The position numbers were made by a program, and so were the translations under genes. Of a stretch of DNA of 37,903 nucleotides, positions 14,024 to 22,184 are shown one piece after another. The notes beneath the pieces are model-generated. The model worked only from the letters and a program-made list of their open reading frames with translations. It was not told where the DNA came from and searched no databases. Source of the DNA: Candidatus Saccharimonadota bacterium (GTDB lineage Bacteria; Patescibacteriota; Saccharimonadia; Saccharimonadales; Saccharimonadaceae); assembly GCA_016286785.1 (NCBI GenBank), contig JAEEUB010000009.1:1-37903 (forward strand). The letters run 5' to 3'. Position 1 is the stretch's first letter. The number at the start of each line of letters is the position of its first letter.

Positions 14024-14983
14024 CTAAACTAGTGGGAACCAGTCTTTAAGCTTAAAATCGTCACCAATAACTTCGGCGACCGACAATAATGGCTGTAGAC
14101 TATTTAGCTCAGGATTTGCCTTTAGGAAAACTTCGGCGGCAAACTTCATCTGTTTTTGTTTGACTGGAGTTATTGCTGCTAGGCCTCCGCCAAAATCGTT
14201 GTTTTTCCGATACTTTACTTCCGTAAAGTAGATTTTATTGTCTAAGATTGAGATTATATCTATTTCGCAAACTTTGGTTTTGTAGTTGCGAGCGATTATT
14301 TTGTGCCCATTGCCTGTTAAGTATTTTGCTATTTTTTCTTCGGCTTGGTTTCCTATAGCTGTTGTATTTTTTACAACATTTTGGTCTTTTCTACTAAACC
14401 CTACCATACTTTTGATTGGCTCAAAGCTCTTACGATGTTCTGGGCAAATACCATAATTATAAATTGCCTCTATATGTTTTTTGGTGCCATACCCAACGTG
14501 GGAATCAAAGCCATATTCTTGGTATTTCGCCGATAAGTCCACCATGTATTTATCTCGCGCCACTTTAGCAATAATTGAGGCCGCCGAAACTTCTCTTATT
14601 AAATCATCAGCTCTAGCTAAGGTGGAAACATAGTTTTCTAACTTGGTATCTTTTAAAAAGTTGACCTTACCATCTATTATGATCTGCGAAAATGCCGTGT
14701 GACTGGCCTGAACTTCTAGTACTGCTCTTTTTGTGGCAAGCTTTAGCGCTTCACTGATTCCGATATTATCTAATTCTTCTGAATTAACCCAACCAAGACC
14801 AGTAGCTGGTGACTCTTTTAGGATTATTTCGCTTAGGGCTTCGCGTTTTTTAGTAGATAGCTTTTTTGAATCTTTAAGATCTTCTACCCAATCCGGTTTG
14901 TTATCTGGTAGAATCACAGCACCAACAACAAGCGGGCCCGCCAGGGGCCCGCGTCCAACTTCGTCGATTCCTAAAATCGCCAT
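14024..14983 (-). CDS. rnhB: RNase HII fused to a YraN/UPF0102 endonuclease-like domain
   Basis: 319 aa; RNase HII alone is usually ~200. Residues 1-205 are RNase HII: GIDEVGRGPLAGPLV (Asp7, Glu8), DSKKLS, IIDGK with Asp104 and ARADD. RNase HII removes ribonucleotides from DNA. Residues 208-319 match YraN/UPF0102, a restriction-endonuclease-like family: AIGNQAEEKIAKYL, NYKTKVCEIDIISILDNKIYFTEVKYRKN (Glu240, Asp242, Glu255, Lys257), then FGGGLAAITPVKQ. In many genomes rnhB and yraN are adjacent; here they are one reading frame. The start overlaps no gene: it lies directly after the rplS stop (14984), so rplS and this gene are an operon. Confidence 0.93.
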   Translation of the reverse strand: MAILGIDEVGRGPLAGPLVVGAVILPDNKPDWVEDLKDSKKLSTKKREALSEIILKESPATGLGWVNSEELDNIGISEALKLATKRAVLEVQASHTAFSQIIIDGKVNFLKDTKLENYVSTLARADDLIREVSAASIIAKVARDKYMVDLSAKYQEYGFDSHVGYGTKKHIEAIYNYGICPEHRKSFEPIKSMVGFSRKDQNVVKNTTAIGNQAEEKIAKYLTGNGHKIIARNYKTKVCEIDIISILDNKIYFTEVKYRKNNDFGGGLAAITPVKQKQMKFAAEVFLKANPELNSLQPLLSVAEVIGDDFKLKDWFPLV

Positions 14984-15463
14984 TTAGGCTTCTTTTTGCT
15001 CTGAAGTTGTAGTTGTTTCTTCTTTTGGTTCTTCGGCTGGGGTTTCCTTGGGATCCTCTGCTTCTGCTGGAGCTTCTTCTTCTACGGTTACATCGTTAAC
15101 GCTGTTACGGTCAAAATCCTTACCGGTTAGACGTGCTGATTTGCCAGAGCGATTACGTAGATATGAAAGGTTATTGCGGCGAACCTTAGCGCGCTTAGTA
15201 ATCTCAATCTTCTCTACTAAAGGAGAATGGATTAGGTAGGATTTCTCGACGCCTATGCCAGAAGTAACTTTGCGAACTACGATTCTCGCAGTGTGAGAAT
15301 CCTTACGATCTACGCGGATTACTACGCCTTCAAATACCTGTAAGCGGAACTTTTCACCTTCCTTGATTTTTTGGGTGACTTTCACGGTATCACCAGAACG
15401 CACATCAACAACAGCTTTCTTTTTTTGCGCGTCACCAATTTGCTTTAGAATAGAAAAACTCAT
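14984..15463 (-). CDS. rplS: Ribosomal protein L19 with an acidic C-terminal tail
   Basis: 159 aa. Residues 1-~112 are bL19: VRSGDTVKVTQKIKEGEKFRLQVFEGVVIRV, TARIVVRKVTSGIGVEKSYLIHSPLVEKIEI, RRNNLSYLRNRSGKSARL. The last ~40 residues (from NSVNDVTVEEEAPAEAED) form a low-complexity Glu/Ala/Pro/Thr tail absent from typical L19 (about 115 aa). Promoter TTGAAA-17-TAAAAT upstream, AAAGG before the ATG. Followed without a gap by rnhB. Confidence 0.97.
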   Translation of the reverse strand: MSFSILKQIGDAQKKKAVVDVRSGDTVKVTQKIKEGEKFRLQVFEGVVIRVDRKDSHTARIVVRKVTSGIGVEKSYLIHSPLVEKIEITKRAKVRRNNLSYLRNRSGKSARLTGKDFDRNSVNDVTVEEEAPAEAEDPKETPAEEPKEETTTTSEQKEA

Positions 15464-15495
15464 ATTTTACCTTTATTATTTAACGATTAACCGTT

Positions 15496-15524
15496 ATTTT
15501 ACCATAGATAACGATTCTTTTCAA
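15496..15524 (-). promoter_or_regulatory. Promoter of rplS-rnhB
   Basis: Minus strand: TTGAAA (15519-15524), 17-nt spacer, TAAAAT (15496-15501) with TGG directly before it. The leader to the ATG at 15463 is ~26 nt and contains a small inverted repeat (TAACG / CGTTA at 15481-15496) that might be a leader hairpin. Confidence 0.75.
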
Positions 15525-15529
15525 GAGTT

Positions 15530-16114
15530 TTACTTGATAATCTCGTCAATGATTCCATATTTTAAGGCCTCTTCGGCACTCATCCAATTATCACGGTCCA
15601 TATCTTTTTCAACCTGCTTTAAGTCTTTACCGGTATTATTAGCAAAAATCTCGGCTAGGCGTTTTTTTAGGAATACGCCTTCGCGGAGCATTATTTCCTG
15701 ATCCGTAATTTTACCCTCTGTTCCAGAAGATGGTTGATGAATCATGATGCGAGCATTTGGCAGACAATATCTTTTGCCCTTAGCACCAGAGCTTAAGAGC
15801 ATTGCTCCCATCGAAGCTTGAAGTCCAATACCGATTGTTTCTACATCCGGTTCGATATAATTCATAGTGTCGATAATTGCGAGTCCATCATATACACTGC
15901 CGCCAGGAGAATTGATATAAAGCTTGATTGGTTTTTTAGAATCTTCATGCGCGAGGTAAAGTAGCTGCGCTACCACAAGATTGGCGGTATGCGAGTTGAC
16001 GTCCTCTCCTAGAAAAATGATTCTATCGTTTAAGAGCCTAGAATAGATGTCGTAGGCTCTTTCGCCTTTGTTGGTTTCTTCTACTACCGTAGGTACTAAA
16101 TAGTTTTTTGCCAT
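15530..16114 (-). CDS. clpP: ATP-dependent Clp protease proteolytic subunit
   Basis: 194 aa, the usual length. Catalytic Ser101 ([13 protein letters not shown]), His126 (MIHQPSSG) and the distal Asp region ([19 protein letters not shown]) are present. Residues [15 protein letters not shown] form the oxyanion region. Forms a tetradecamer that degrades proteins unfolded by ClpC. It lies 3 nt downstream of clpC on the same transcript, so both are under the CIRCE-bearing promoter. GGAG precedes the ATG. Confidence 0.97.
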   Translation of the reverse strand: MAKNYLVPTVVEETNKGERAYDIYSRLLNDRIIFLGEDVNSHTANLVVAQLLYLAHEDSKKPIKLYINSPGGSVYDGLAIIDTMNYIEPDVETIGIGLQASMGAMLLSSGAKGKRYCLPNARIMIHQPSSGTEGKITDQEIMLREGVFLKKRLAEIFANNTGKDLKQVEKDMDRDNWMSAEEALKYGIIDEIIK

Positions 16115-16117
16115 TTT

Positions 16118-18586
16118 TTACTCCTTTACTAGTTTCAATTTCTTATTCTGATACTTTAAGGTTGGAATATCGCCTTTCTTTAGTTTTTCCGCTATGATTT
16201 CTTCTGAAAGTAGCGATTCTACGTCTTCTTCGATCTTGCGACGAAGTGGCCTGGCGCCGTTTTTCGGATCGTAGCCTTCTCTAATTAAGTATTCTTTGGC
16301 TTTTTCGTCTACCTTAAGGCCAATGCCTTTAGTAGCGAGACGCTTTTTTAGATCGTCAATAAGGTTATCGAAGATTCTTTCGACGTTTTTCTTAGTTAAA
16401 GCGTGGAAAACTAGGATATTATCTAGACGATTGATTAGTTCTGGCCGCATAACTTTCTTTAATGCTTTCATGGCATAGGATTTGTTTTCTTCATATTCTT
16501 CGGCCAAAGCCTTTTTATCTTTGGCGGTTTTTGCAGTAAAGCCAAGCTCCGACTCACGGTACATGTCAGCCGAACCGAGGTTGGAAGTTAAAATCACAAT
16601 CGTGTTATTAAACTTGATTTTATTACCCTGGCCATCGGTTAATATTCCGTCTTCCAAGATTTGAAGTAAGATATTGAATACATCTGGATGTGCTTTTTCG
16701 ATTTCATCAAACAAAATCACCGAATATGGCTTACGGCGTACGGCTTCGGTTAATTTGCCACCGTCATCGTAACCAATATAACCAGCTGGCGCACCTACGA
16801 GTCTAGAAACATTGTGTTTTTCGCCAAATTCGCTCATATCAATCTTAACTAGAGCATTTTCGCCGCCAAATACTTCGCGAGCAATTACACGAGCAAGTTC
16901 GGTTTTACCTACTCCAGTTGGGCCCATAAAGAGGAATGAGCCAATTGGTCTTTTAGAGTCTGTAATTCCGCTTCGGCCCCTCCTGATGGCTTTAGCCACA
17001 GCGTCTACAGCTTCGTCTTGGCCAATAATTGATTTTTTTAGCTCATCTTCAAGATTTAGAAGCATCTTCATTTCGCTACCATGTACTTTAGAGACTGGGA
17101 TGCCGGTTTTTAGAGAAACAGCGGTAGCTAAGTTCTCTTCCGTTAATGTTGGGTTTTCGGTTTCTTTGACACCGGCTTTTTCGAGTTTTTTGATTTCCTT
17201 TTTTAGGCGCTCGCTCTCGGTCTTATATTCGGCGGCTTTTTCATATTCTTCGGCCTCGGCGGCTTCTTCGATCTTTTTCTCTAGAGTCGCAACCTCTATT
17301 TTCATCTTTTTATACTTGCCGCCACCTTTTTTATCGGCTGCGACTTTACAAATTGCCGATGCCTCATCTATAATATCAATGACTTTATCCGGCATAAACC
17401 GATCGTTGATATAACGCTGCCCCATAGTGATGGCGGTTTCTAAAATCGTATCTGGAATCACTACGCCATGATGGTTTTCGTAATGTTTCTTGATGCCTTT
17501 TAGGATGCGGAGCGTTACTGCGGCGCTCGGCTCTTCTACCATTACCGTCTGGAAACGCCTAGAGAGCGCTTTATCCTTTTCGATTGTCCGACGATACTCA
17601 TCTAGAGTAGTGGCTCCAATTAGGTTGATTGAGTTACGTGCTAGAGCTGGCTTTAAGATATTAGCTGCATCAAGAGATCCCTCGCCAGAACCGGCACCAC
17701 AAAGCAAATGAATTTCATCGATAAATAGCAAAATTGAATCGTCACCAATTGCTTCATCGATTATGCCTTTGATGCGCTCCTCGAATTCACCCCTAAATTT
17801 AGTGCCGGCCACTACCGAGGATAAGTCAACCTGGAAGATGTGCTTACCGATTAAGTTTCCTGGAACTTCGTTATTGGCAATTCTAGTGGCTAGACCCTCA
17901 ACAATAGCGGTTTTGCCTACGCCGGCTTCACCGATTAATACAGGGTTTGATTTTGTGCGCCTAGAGAGGACGGTTACGACTCTCTCGATCTCACTTTCAC
18001 GGCCAATAACCGTATCTAAGTGTCCTGCTTTGGCTTCTTCTGTCAAATCTTTGCCGTAGCGATTGAGGAATTTCAACTGTTTTTTATTGAGATATTTCGC
18101 TTTTTCTGCTTTTGATTTTTCGTCCTTGGTTTGCTCTTCAACGAGCTTTTCGATATTGTCTAATACCTTTTCGTTATCTACCTTTAGGCCAGTTAAGATT
18201 AGCGATGCCCGAGAATTTGGCTGACTAAGCAAGGAATACAAAATATGCTCCGTGCCGATTACCGTTAAGCCTTGTTCTTTGGTGTAGTTTTGCGCCATCC
18301 TGAGCGTTAAAATCACTGCTTCTGACAGCGACATCATCGCCATATCTGAGCCCGGCACCTCCACCGCTACCTTGTTTAGTGCTTTTTCAACTTCCTCCGT
18401 TGTTACGCCTTCCTCTCGTAACATTTTTGCACCCGTCGAGTTGTCCATCGACATAATTCCAAGTAGCAGATGTTCTGTGCCCATATAGCCATTATTGTAT
18501 CTTTTGGCAAAATAATCCGCTTTTTGCAAGGCGAATCTTGCATTTTCGGATAATTTGTTCATTATTTCACTAAATTCTGCTTGCAT
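16118..18586 (-). CDS. clpC: AAA+ unfoldase ClpC
   Basis: 822 aa from the ATG at 18586 (MQAEFSEIMNKLSENARFAL), which is 6 nt from the promoter -10; the longer in-frame start at 18610 would lie inside the CIRCE site. Domains: Clp_N repeats (8-145); AAA1 with Walker A GEAGVGKT (about 219-226) and LLFIDEIH; a UVR-type coiled segment (about 430-470), which marks ClpC rather than ClpB; AAA2 with GPTGVGKT (about 555-562); and a C-terminal D2-small domain. The LGF tripeptide in ESELGFTAK is the ClpP-docking loop. Partner of the adjacent ClpP. Confidence 0.96.
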   Translation of the reverse strand: MQAEFSEIMNKLSENARFALQKADYFAKRYNNGYMGTEHLLLGIMSMDNSTGAKMLREEGVTTEEVEKALNKVAVEVPGSDMAMMSLSEAVILTLRMAQNYTKEQGLTVIGTEHILYSLLSQPNSRASLILTGLKVDNEKVLDNIEKLVEEQTKDEKSKAEKAKYLNKKQLKFLNRYGKDLTEEAKAGHLDTVIGRESEIERVVTVLSRRTKSNPVLIGEAGVGKTAIVEGLATRIANNEVPGNLIGKHIFQVDLSSVVAGTKFRGEFEERIKGIIDEAIGDDSILLFIDEIHLLCGAGSGEGSLDAANILKPALARNSINLIGATTLDEYRRTIEKDKALSRRFQTVMVEEPSAAVTLRILKGIKKHYENHHGVVIPDTILETAITMGQRYINDRFMPDKVIDIIDEASAICKVAADKKGGGKYKKMKIEVATLEKKIEEAAEAEEYEKAAEYKTESERLKKEIKKLEKAGVKETENPTLTEENLATAVSLKTGIPVSKVHGSEMKMLLNLEDELKKSIIGQDEAVDAVAKAIRRGRSGITDSKRPIGSFLFMGPTGVGKTELARVIAREVFGGENALVKIDMSEFGEKHNVSRLVGAPAGYIGYDDGGKLTEAVRRKPYSVILFDEIEKAHPDVFNILLQILEDGILTDGQGNKIKFNNTIVILTSNLGSADMYRESELGFTAKTAKDKKALAEEYEENKSYAMKALKKVMRPELINRLDNILVFHALTKKNVERIFDNLIDDLKKRLATKGIGLKVDEKAKEYLIREGYDPKNGARPLRRKIEEDVESLLSEEIIAEKLKKGDIPTLKYQNKKLKLVKE

Positions 18587-18592
18587 ACCCCT

Positions 18593-18621
18593 ATTATATA
18601 AAATTAGCACTCGTAAGTCAA
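18593..18621 (-). promoter_or_regulatory. Promoter of clpC-clpP, overlapping CIRCE
   Basis: Minus strand: TTGACT (18616-18621), 17-nt spacer, TATAAT (18593-18598), then 6 nt to the ATG, so the mRNA is probably leaderless. The -35 hexamer lies in the 9-nt centre of the CIRCE element, so repressor binding would block RNA polymerase directly. Confidence 0.8.
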
Positions 18622-18630
18622 GAGTGCTAA
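18604..18630. promoter_or_regulatory. Perfect CIRCE operator (HrcA site) on clpC
   Basis: TTAGCACTC, 9 nt, GAGTGCTAA: a perfect match to the CIRCE consensus inverted repeat. HrcA repressors bind CIRCE and usually control groE and dnaK; here it sits over the clpC -35 and spacer, predicting heat or protein-stress control of clpC-clpP. No hrcA gene is in the window. Confidence 0.93.
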
Positions 18631-18655
18631 TTTTTGATTATTTGACATATTCCAG

Positions 18656-19549
18656 CTAGAGCATCGATTCGTCGTATTTTATAATTGACCCATCACTAAG
18701 AACAAAAGCTGTAGTTGAGTAACCACCCGCCGAATATCCAACTTGTCCTACCGCTATTTTAAACGCATCAACAACAAACCCATCAATATTCAGCTCCTTA
18801 ACGCTGTAGTCGTTATTGGCAACGGCATTGTTAAAATTGAAGTATTGCACCGTTCCGTCCTGCATGATAAAACCGATGTTTTCATCTATATTCATATGTC
18901 CTGCCCAAATTTCCACCACTTTGTATATTTTACCGGTTAGGCCAGTAACACGACAGTCATTCAGCTCAGTCACCGCATAACCGCCATTCGTGCCCATATA
19001 TTCTCTACGACCAACTGAACAATTAGTAATTTCACCATCTTGAATCCTAATTAGGATATTGTCGGCGCCAGATTCGACGTAAACCTTTGAATCAAGGGAA
19101 AAGCTGTATTCTTCATTTGGGTCATCTGAAAGAATTATTGGATTTTGCTCCATCCTGGTTGGATTGGTATTAGTAGAATTACCAATATCGGTAATTTCGT
19201 TTAATTTATCTAACAACTCGTTGTTCTCTTGTTTTAGGGCGTTAATCTGAGTATTTAAATCTTCTTTTTGCCAACCCGCACTATAGAATTCCCATATGCC
19301 AAAAGAAATGCCGCCAACTGCTAGGATTCCTAAGAGAATCATACCAAGAACCGCGCCTTTGCCTTTCTTCTTGGCGCTTACGCCTTGCTTCATCATGTTT
19401 GGCTCTTCGGTTTTAGTACTAGGAGTTTGAGGGGATTCTAGGGCTGATTTTTGCACTAGTGCTGAGCCTGGCGTCATAACTGGGTTTGGCGACGAAGCTT
19501 GTGGTTGCGTGGTGTTTTGAGTAGCGTTTCCTTTTTGATTTGCTTCCAT
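18656..19549 (-). CDS. Single-pass membrane protein with coiled coil
   Basis: 297 aa. A disordered Gln/Ser/Pro/Thr-rich N-terminus (1-62), one membrane segment (about 65-87), a coiled coil (about 95-120) and an extracytoplasmic C-terminal domain of ~170 residues with alternating short strands (YSFSLDSKVYVESG, NILIRIQDGEI, YAVTELNDCRV, GYSAGGYSTTAFVLSDGSIIKYDE). No family recognised. Preceded by GGAAG and an extended -10 (TGGTATAAT). The stop lies 26 nt before the CIRCE element, so it is a separate unit from clpC. Confidence 0.65.
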   Translation of the reverse strand: MEANQKGNATQNTTQPQASSPNPVMTPGSALVQKSALESPQTPSTKTEEPNMMKQGVSAKKKGKGAVLGMILLGILAVGGISFGIWEFYSAGWQKEDLNTQINALKQENNELLDKLNEITDIGNSTNTNPTRMEQNPIILSDDPNEEYSFSLDSKVYVESGADNILIRIQDGEITNCSVGRREYMGTNGGYAVTELNDCRVTGLTGKIYKVVEIWAGHMNIDENIGFIMQDGTVQYFNFNNAVANNDYSVKELNIDGFVVDAFKIAVGQVGYSAGGYSTTAFVLSDGSIIKYDESML

Positions 19550-19578
19550 CTCTTCCTTTCAAAACTATTATTAGTTTT

Positions 19579-19584
19579 ATTATA
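19579..19584 (-). promoter_or_regulatory. Extended -10 of the 297-aa membrane protein gene
   Basis: Minus-strand ATGGTATAAT with TATAAT at 19579-19584 and TGG upstream. The leader to the ATG at 19549 is ~23 nt and holds AAGGAAGAG. It is divergent from the promoter at 19652-19657. Confidence 0.6.
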
Positions 19585-19651
19585 CCATATGCTTTTTACT
19601 GAATTTAGAGTATTTTTGCATTTTATGCTTGCGTTATGGAAAAATATGTGA

Positions 19652-19657
19652 TATAAT
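19652..19657 (+). promoter_or_regulatory. Extended -10 of the ANL-superfamily gene
   Basis: Plus-strand TGTGATATAAT with TATAAT at 19652-19657 and TTGCGT 17 nt upstream (19629-19634). The ATG at 19668 is 10 nt downstream, leaving a leader of only a few nucleotides. Confidence 0.6.
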
Positions 19658-19667
19658 ACCTTGCGGA

Positions 19668-21335
19668 ATGTTAAAAATAGAGCATCAGAAACGACCACCA
19701 GTTGTTCCGCCAATCAGTATATCGGCTCTGTTTTCTCTCTCTTGTTTTAGACATAATAAAGACATAGTTGTAGACCAAAAGAATCTCACTTTCACCCGCC
19801 AGGAAATGAAGCGGGATCGCAAGATTCTAGCAAAGGCCCTAATGCAGCTTGGCATTGGACCCGGGGACATCATCACCATCGCCTCGGGTCGTCCAGTCTA
19901 CGAAAGCATAGTTTTATTCCTCGCCGCTAACCAAATTGGAGCGGCGGTTTCTTTTTTCGATGAAGCAACGCCACGAAATACGCTTTTGCAATATCTGGAA
20001 GAATTTAAATCGCCACTCCTCGTTGTTTTTGAAAAAACCGATAACAAAATAAAGGGCTACAAAAGAGACGTTAAAACCATAAAAAATGTAATTAATTTTG
20101 ATGGAACTTCTTCTTTGGAGGGCGCCACGGTTGGCAAAACAAGTATTCCAAAAATTGCCGAAAAATATAAAGGGCATGTCCCTAAAAACACTTTTGGAGC
20201 AAATAATGTTGCGCTTATTACTTTTACTTCTGGCTCCACATCTGGGCCTAAGCCGTTAACTTTTACAAATAAGGCATTGGTGGCTGGCGCCATTTACAAC
20301 AAAACTGCAGCCAAGGTTAAAATGTGGGACAAAAAGATTCATTCTTGGATGCAGTTCGTAAAATTTAATTACCCTTATGGACTATGGGTTTCTACGATGT
20401 CGCCTATTCTTGGAGGCGGCAAGGTTATCCTTACACCCGATATTGGCCCCGATAGTTTTGACTTTTATCTTGGCAAAAATCCCAATACTATTTTTGCCGT
20501 CCCGGCACTAATTGAACTTCTAGATAAATACCTTTCGCCTAATGTTAACTTGGACCAAGTTAAAATGTTTGCCTCTGGCGGTGAGCGGCTCGATCCGGAA
20601 GCTGCAGAGCTCGCTATGAAGCTACTAAGCGACCATGGTGCCCGCGCCGTGCTTTGTAATGGATATGGCCTAGCCGAAGTTCTTGGACTAATATCGACAT
20701 CCGTAGGGCAAACTTACCACCCTGGCACCGTTGGCAAGGTTCCGGCTGGGGTAAACATTATGATAGTTGATCCGGAGACTGGCGAAGAATTAGATTATAG
20801 CCACGTTGGTATGATTTATGTTAATGGCAAGCACATGTTAAGAGAGTATTACAACCGCCCAGAGTTAAATGAAGAGAAATTTGTAAAAATTAAGGGGCGA
20901 CGTTATTTGATTACTGGTGATTTTGCTTCGGTTAGCCCTTCGGGATTCGTAACACTTGTGGGGCGTTCTAGATTCTTTATTAATAATGTGCCGGCTAAAG
21001 TATATTACGAGTACGTGCGGGCTGCAGTTATGCGCTCGGATTTAATAAAGACCTGTCAGATCGTAAAAGGACCGGACAAAAAATATGAAACCGCGGCTTA
21101 TGCCTACGTAGTACTAAAAGAAGGGGTTCCAAAAAACAATGTCACTCGCCGGGCCATCATGAAAACTGCAACCGAAACGTTTAATATTGGGCGCGACCGG
21201 ATTACCCTTAAACCATCAGAAATCCCACGCAAGATTATTTTTATGGACGATTTGCCACAAACTATGGCAAGCAAAGTAGACTTTCGTAAACTCAAGCGCA
21301 TGGTGCGCGAGATGGACGAAGAGAAGAAAAAGTAA
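19668..21335 (+). CDS. ANL-superfamily adenylate-forming enzyme (acyl-CoA synthetase-like)
   Basis: 555 aa from the ATG at 19668; a longer in-frame TTG start would lie at the -35 and is rejected. Motifs: ATP-binding ITFTSGSTSGPKPL (about 184-197), NGYGLAEVLG (A5), YLITGDFASVSPSGFVTLVGRS (A7/A8), and a C-terminal PQTMASKVDFRKL carrying the A10 lysine. These enzymes join a carboxylate to AMP and then to CoA or a carrier. No carrier protein or beta-oxidation gene is nearby and the substrate is unknown. Convergent with galU (7 nt between stops); near-leaderless start. Confidence 0.85.
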   Translation: MLKIEHQKRPPVVPPISISALFSLSCFRHNKDIVVDQKNLTFTRQEMKRDRKILAKALMQLGIGPGDIITIASGRPVYESIVLFLAANQIGAAVSFFDEATPRNTLLQYLEEFKSPLLVVFEKTDNKIKGYKRDVKTIKNVINFDGTSSLEGATVGKTSIPKIAEKYKGHVPKNTFGANNVALITFTSGSTSGPKPLTFTNKALVAGAIYNKTAAKVKMWDKKIHSWMQFVKFNYPYGLWVSTMSPILGGGKVILTPDIGPDSFDFYLGKNPNTIFAVPALIELLDKYLSPNVNLDQVKMFASGGERLDPEAAELAMKLLSDHGARAVLCNGYGLAEVLGLISTSVGQTYHPGTVGKVPAGVNIMIVDPETGEELDYSHVGMIYVNGKHMLREYYNRPELNEEKFVKIKGRRYLITGDFASVSPSGFVTLVGRSRFFINNVPAKVYYEYVRAAVMRSDLIKTCQIVKGPDKKYETAAYAYVVLKEGVPKNNVTRRAIMKTATETFNIGRDRITLKPSEIPRKIIFMDDLPQTMASKVDFRKLKRMVREMDEEKKK

Positions 21336-21341
21336 GTGGTT

Positions 21342-22169
21342 TTAACCGCCGCAAACCACGTTATTGGCGTGCAGCCAGCCTTCGATTGAACCGCCGTCTA
21401 GGAATTCGCCCGTAGTTGGAGCTACGCGCATAATTCCGCCATCTTTGATGTATTCGTCAATTGGATCTGTCACCATATATTCTTGATCGCCGGGCTTAAA
21501 GTCGTGTTCGTTGACATATTCTACGATTCTTTTTAGAAGTTCGGGGCTCATGATATATTTTGAAACATTGATTAAGTTTGATGGAGCATCTTTAGGATCT
21601 GGTTTTTCTACTACGCCTACCAGTTTTCCGTCTTTTGCGGAAAGCACTCCATATCTCCCAACGTTTTCTATTGGTATTTCAACACCTAGAATAGCAGATT
21701 CGCCTTCTCCTGTTACTTTGAGGAGAGATTCAGAGGCCGATTCGCCACCAGGATTCCAAATAAAATCATCACCCATAAAAACTAAAACCGGCTCGTTGAT
21801 TTTATATTGTTCGACTGCCATCGCAATTGGTACCGCCGTGCCATATTTGCCGGCTGGGTCTTGCACGGTGTAGTGAATTTTTACATCATCTGGCAAGGTT
21901 TTTGCAAGTTTCAAACCATCTTCTTTCCCGCGGGCCATGAGGTATTGATTCAAGGCAAGATTATCTCGGTAGAATTCGCGGACTTGGCAAGGTTCAACAT
22001 TAGAAATCACCATATAAATATCTTTAACTCCCGCCGCGATTAGCTCTTGTACGGAATAGTCTACAAGCGGACGATTGCCCACGGGCAGCATTGATTTTTC
22101 GATAACTTTGGTAATAGGAAGCCTTCTGGTTCCCCATCCAGCGACTGGAATAATAGCTTTTGTAATCAT
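21342..22169 (-). CDS. galU: UTP-glucose-1-phosphate uridylyltransferase
   Basis: 275 aa. Nucleotide-binding signature [32 protein letters not shown] (Trp replaces the usual Leu in GxGTR), GDDFIW, VVEKP, and [11 protein letters not shown]. Makes UDP-glucose from UTP and glucose-1-phosphate for cell-surface glycans. Start at 22169; its promoter lies inside the end of gpmI (TGCTATAAT, where the TAA of gpmI is part of TATAAT). No Shine-Dalgarno, leader about 2-3 nt. Confidence 0.95.
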   Translation of the reverse strand: [275 protein letters not shown]

Positions 22170-22178
22170 AATAAACCG

Positions 22179-22184
22179 ATTATA
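22179..22184 (-). promoter_or_regulatory. galU promoter embedded in the gpmI stop codon
   Basis: Minus-strand TGCTATAAT with TATAAT at 22179-22184. The TAA stop of gpmI (22180-22182) forms part of the -10 box. The ATG of galU follows 9 nt later. Confidence 0.6.

Noticed and set aside
16812-17414. 200-codon plus-strand frame inside clpC
   Set aside because: It is antisense to the conserved AAA+ core of clpC, lacks a ribosome site and has no protein-like features.
16118-18586. ClpB disaggregase instead of ClpC
   Set aside because: The UVR-like segment, the LGF ClpP-docking tripeptide, the missing long ClpB middle domain and the adjacent clpP favour ClpC.
19629-19667. Upstream TTG start for the ANL-superfamily gene
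   Set aside because: It lies at the -35 element and before the promoter -10, so it would not be in the mRNA.
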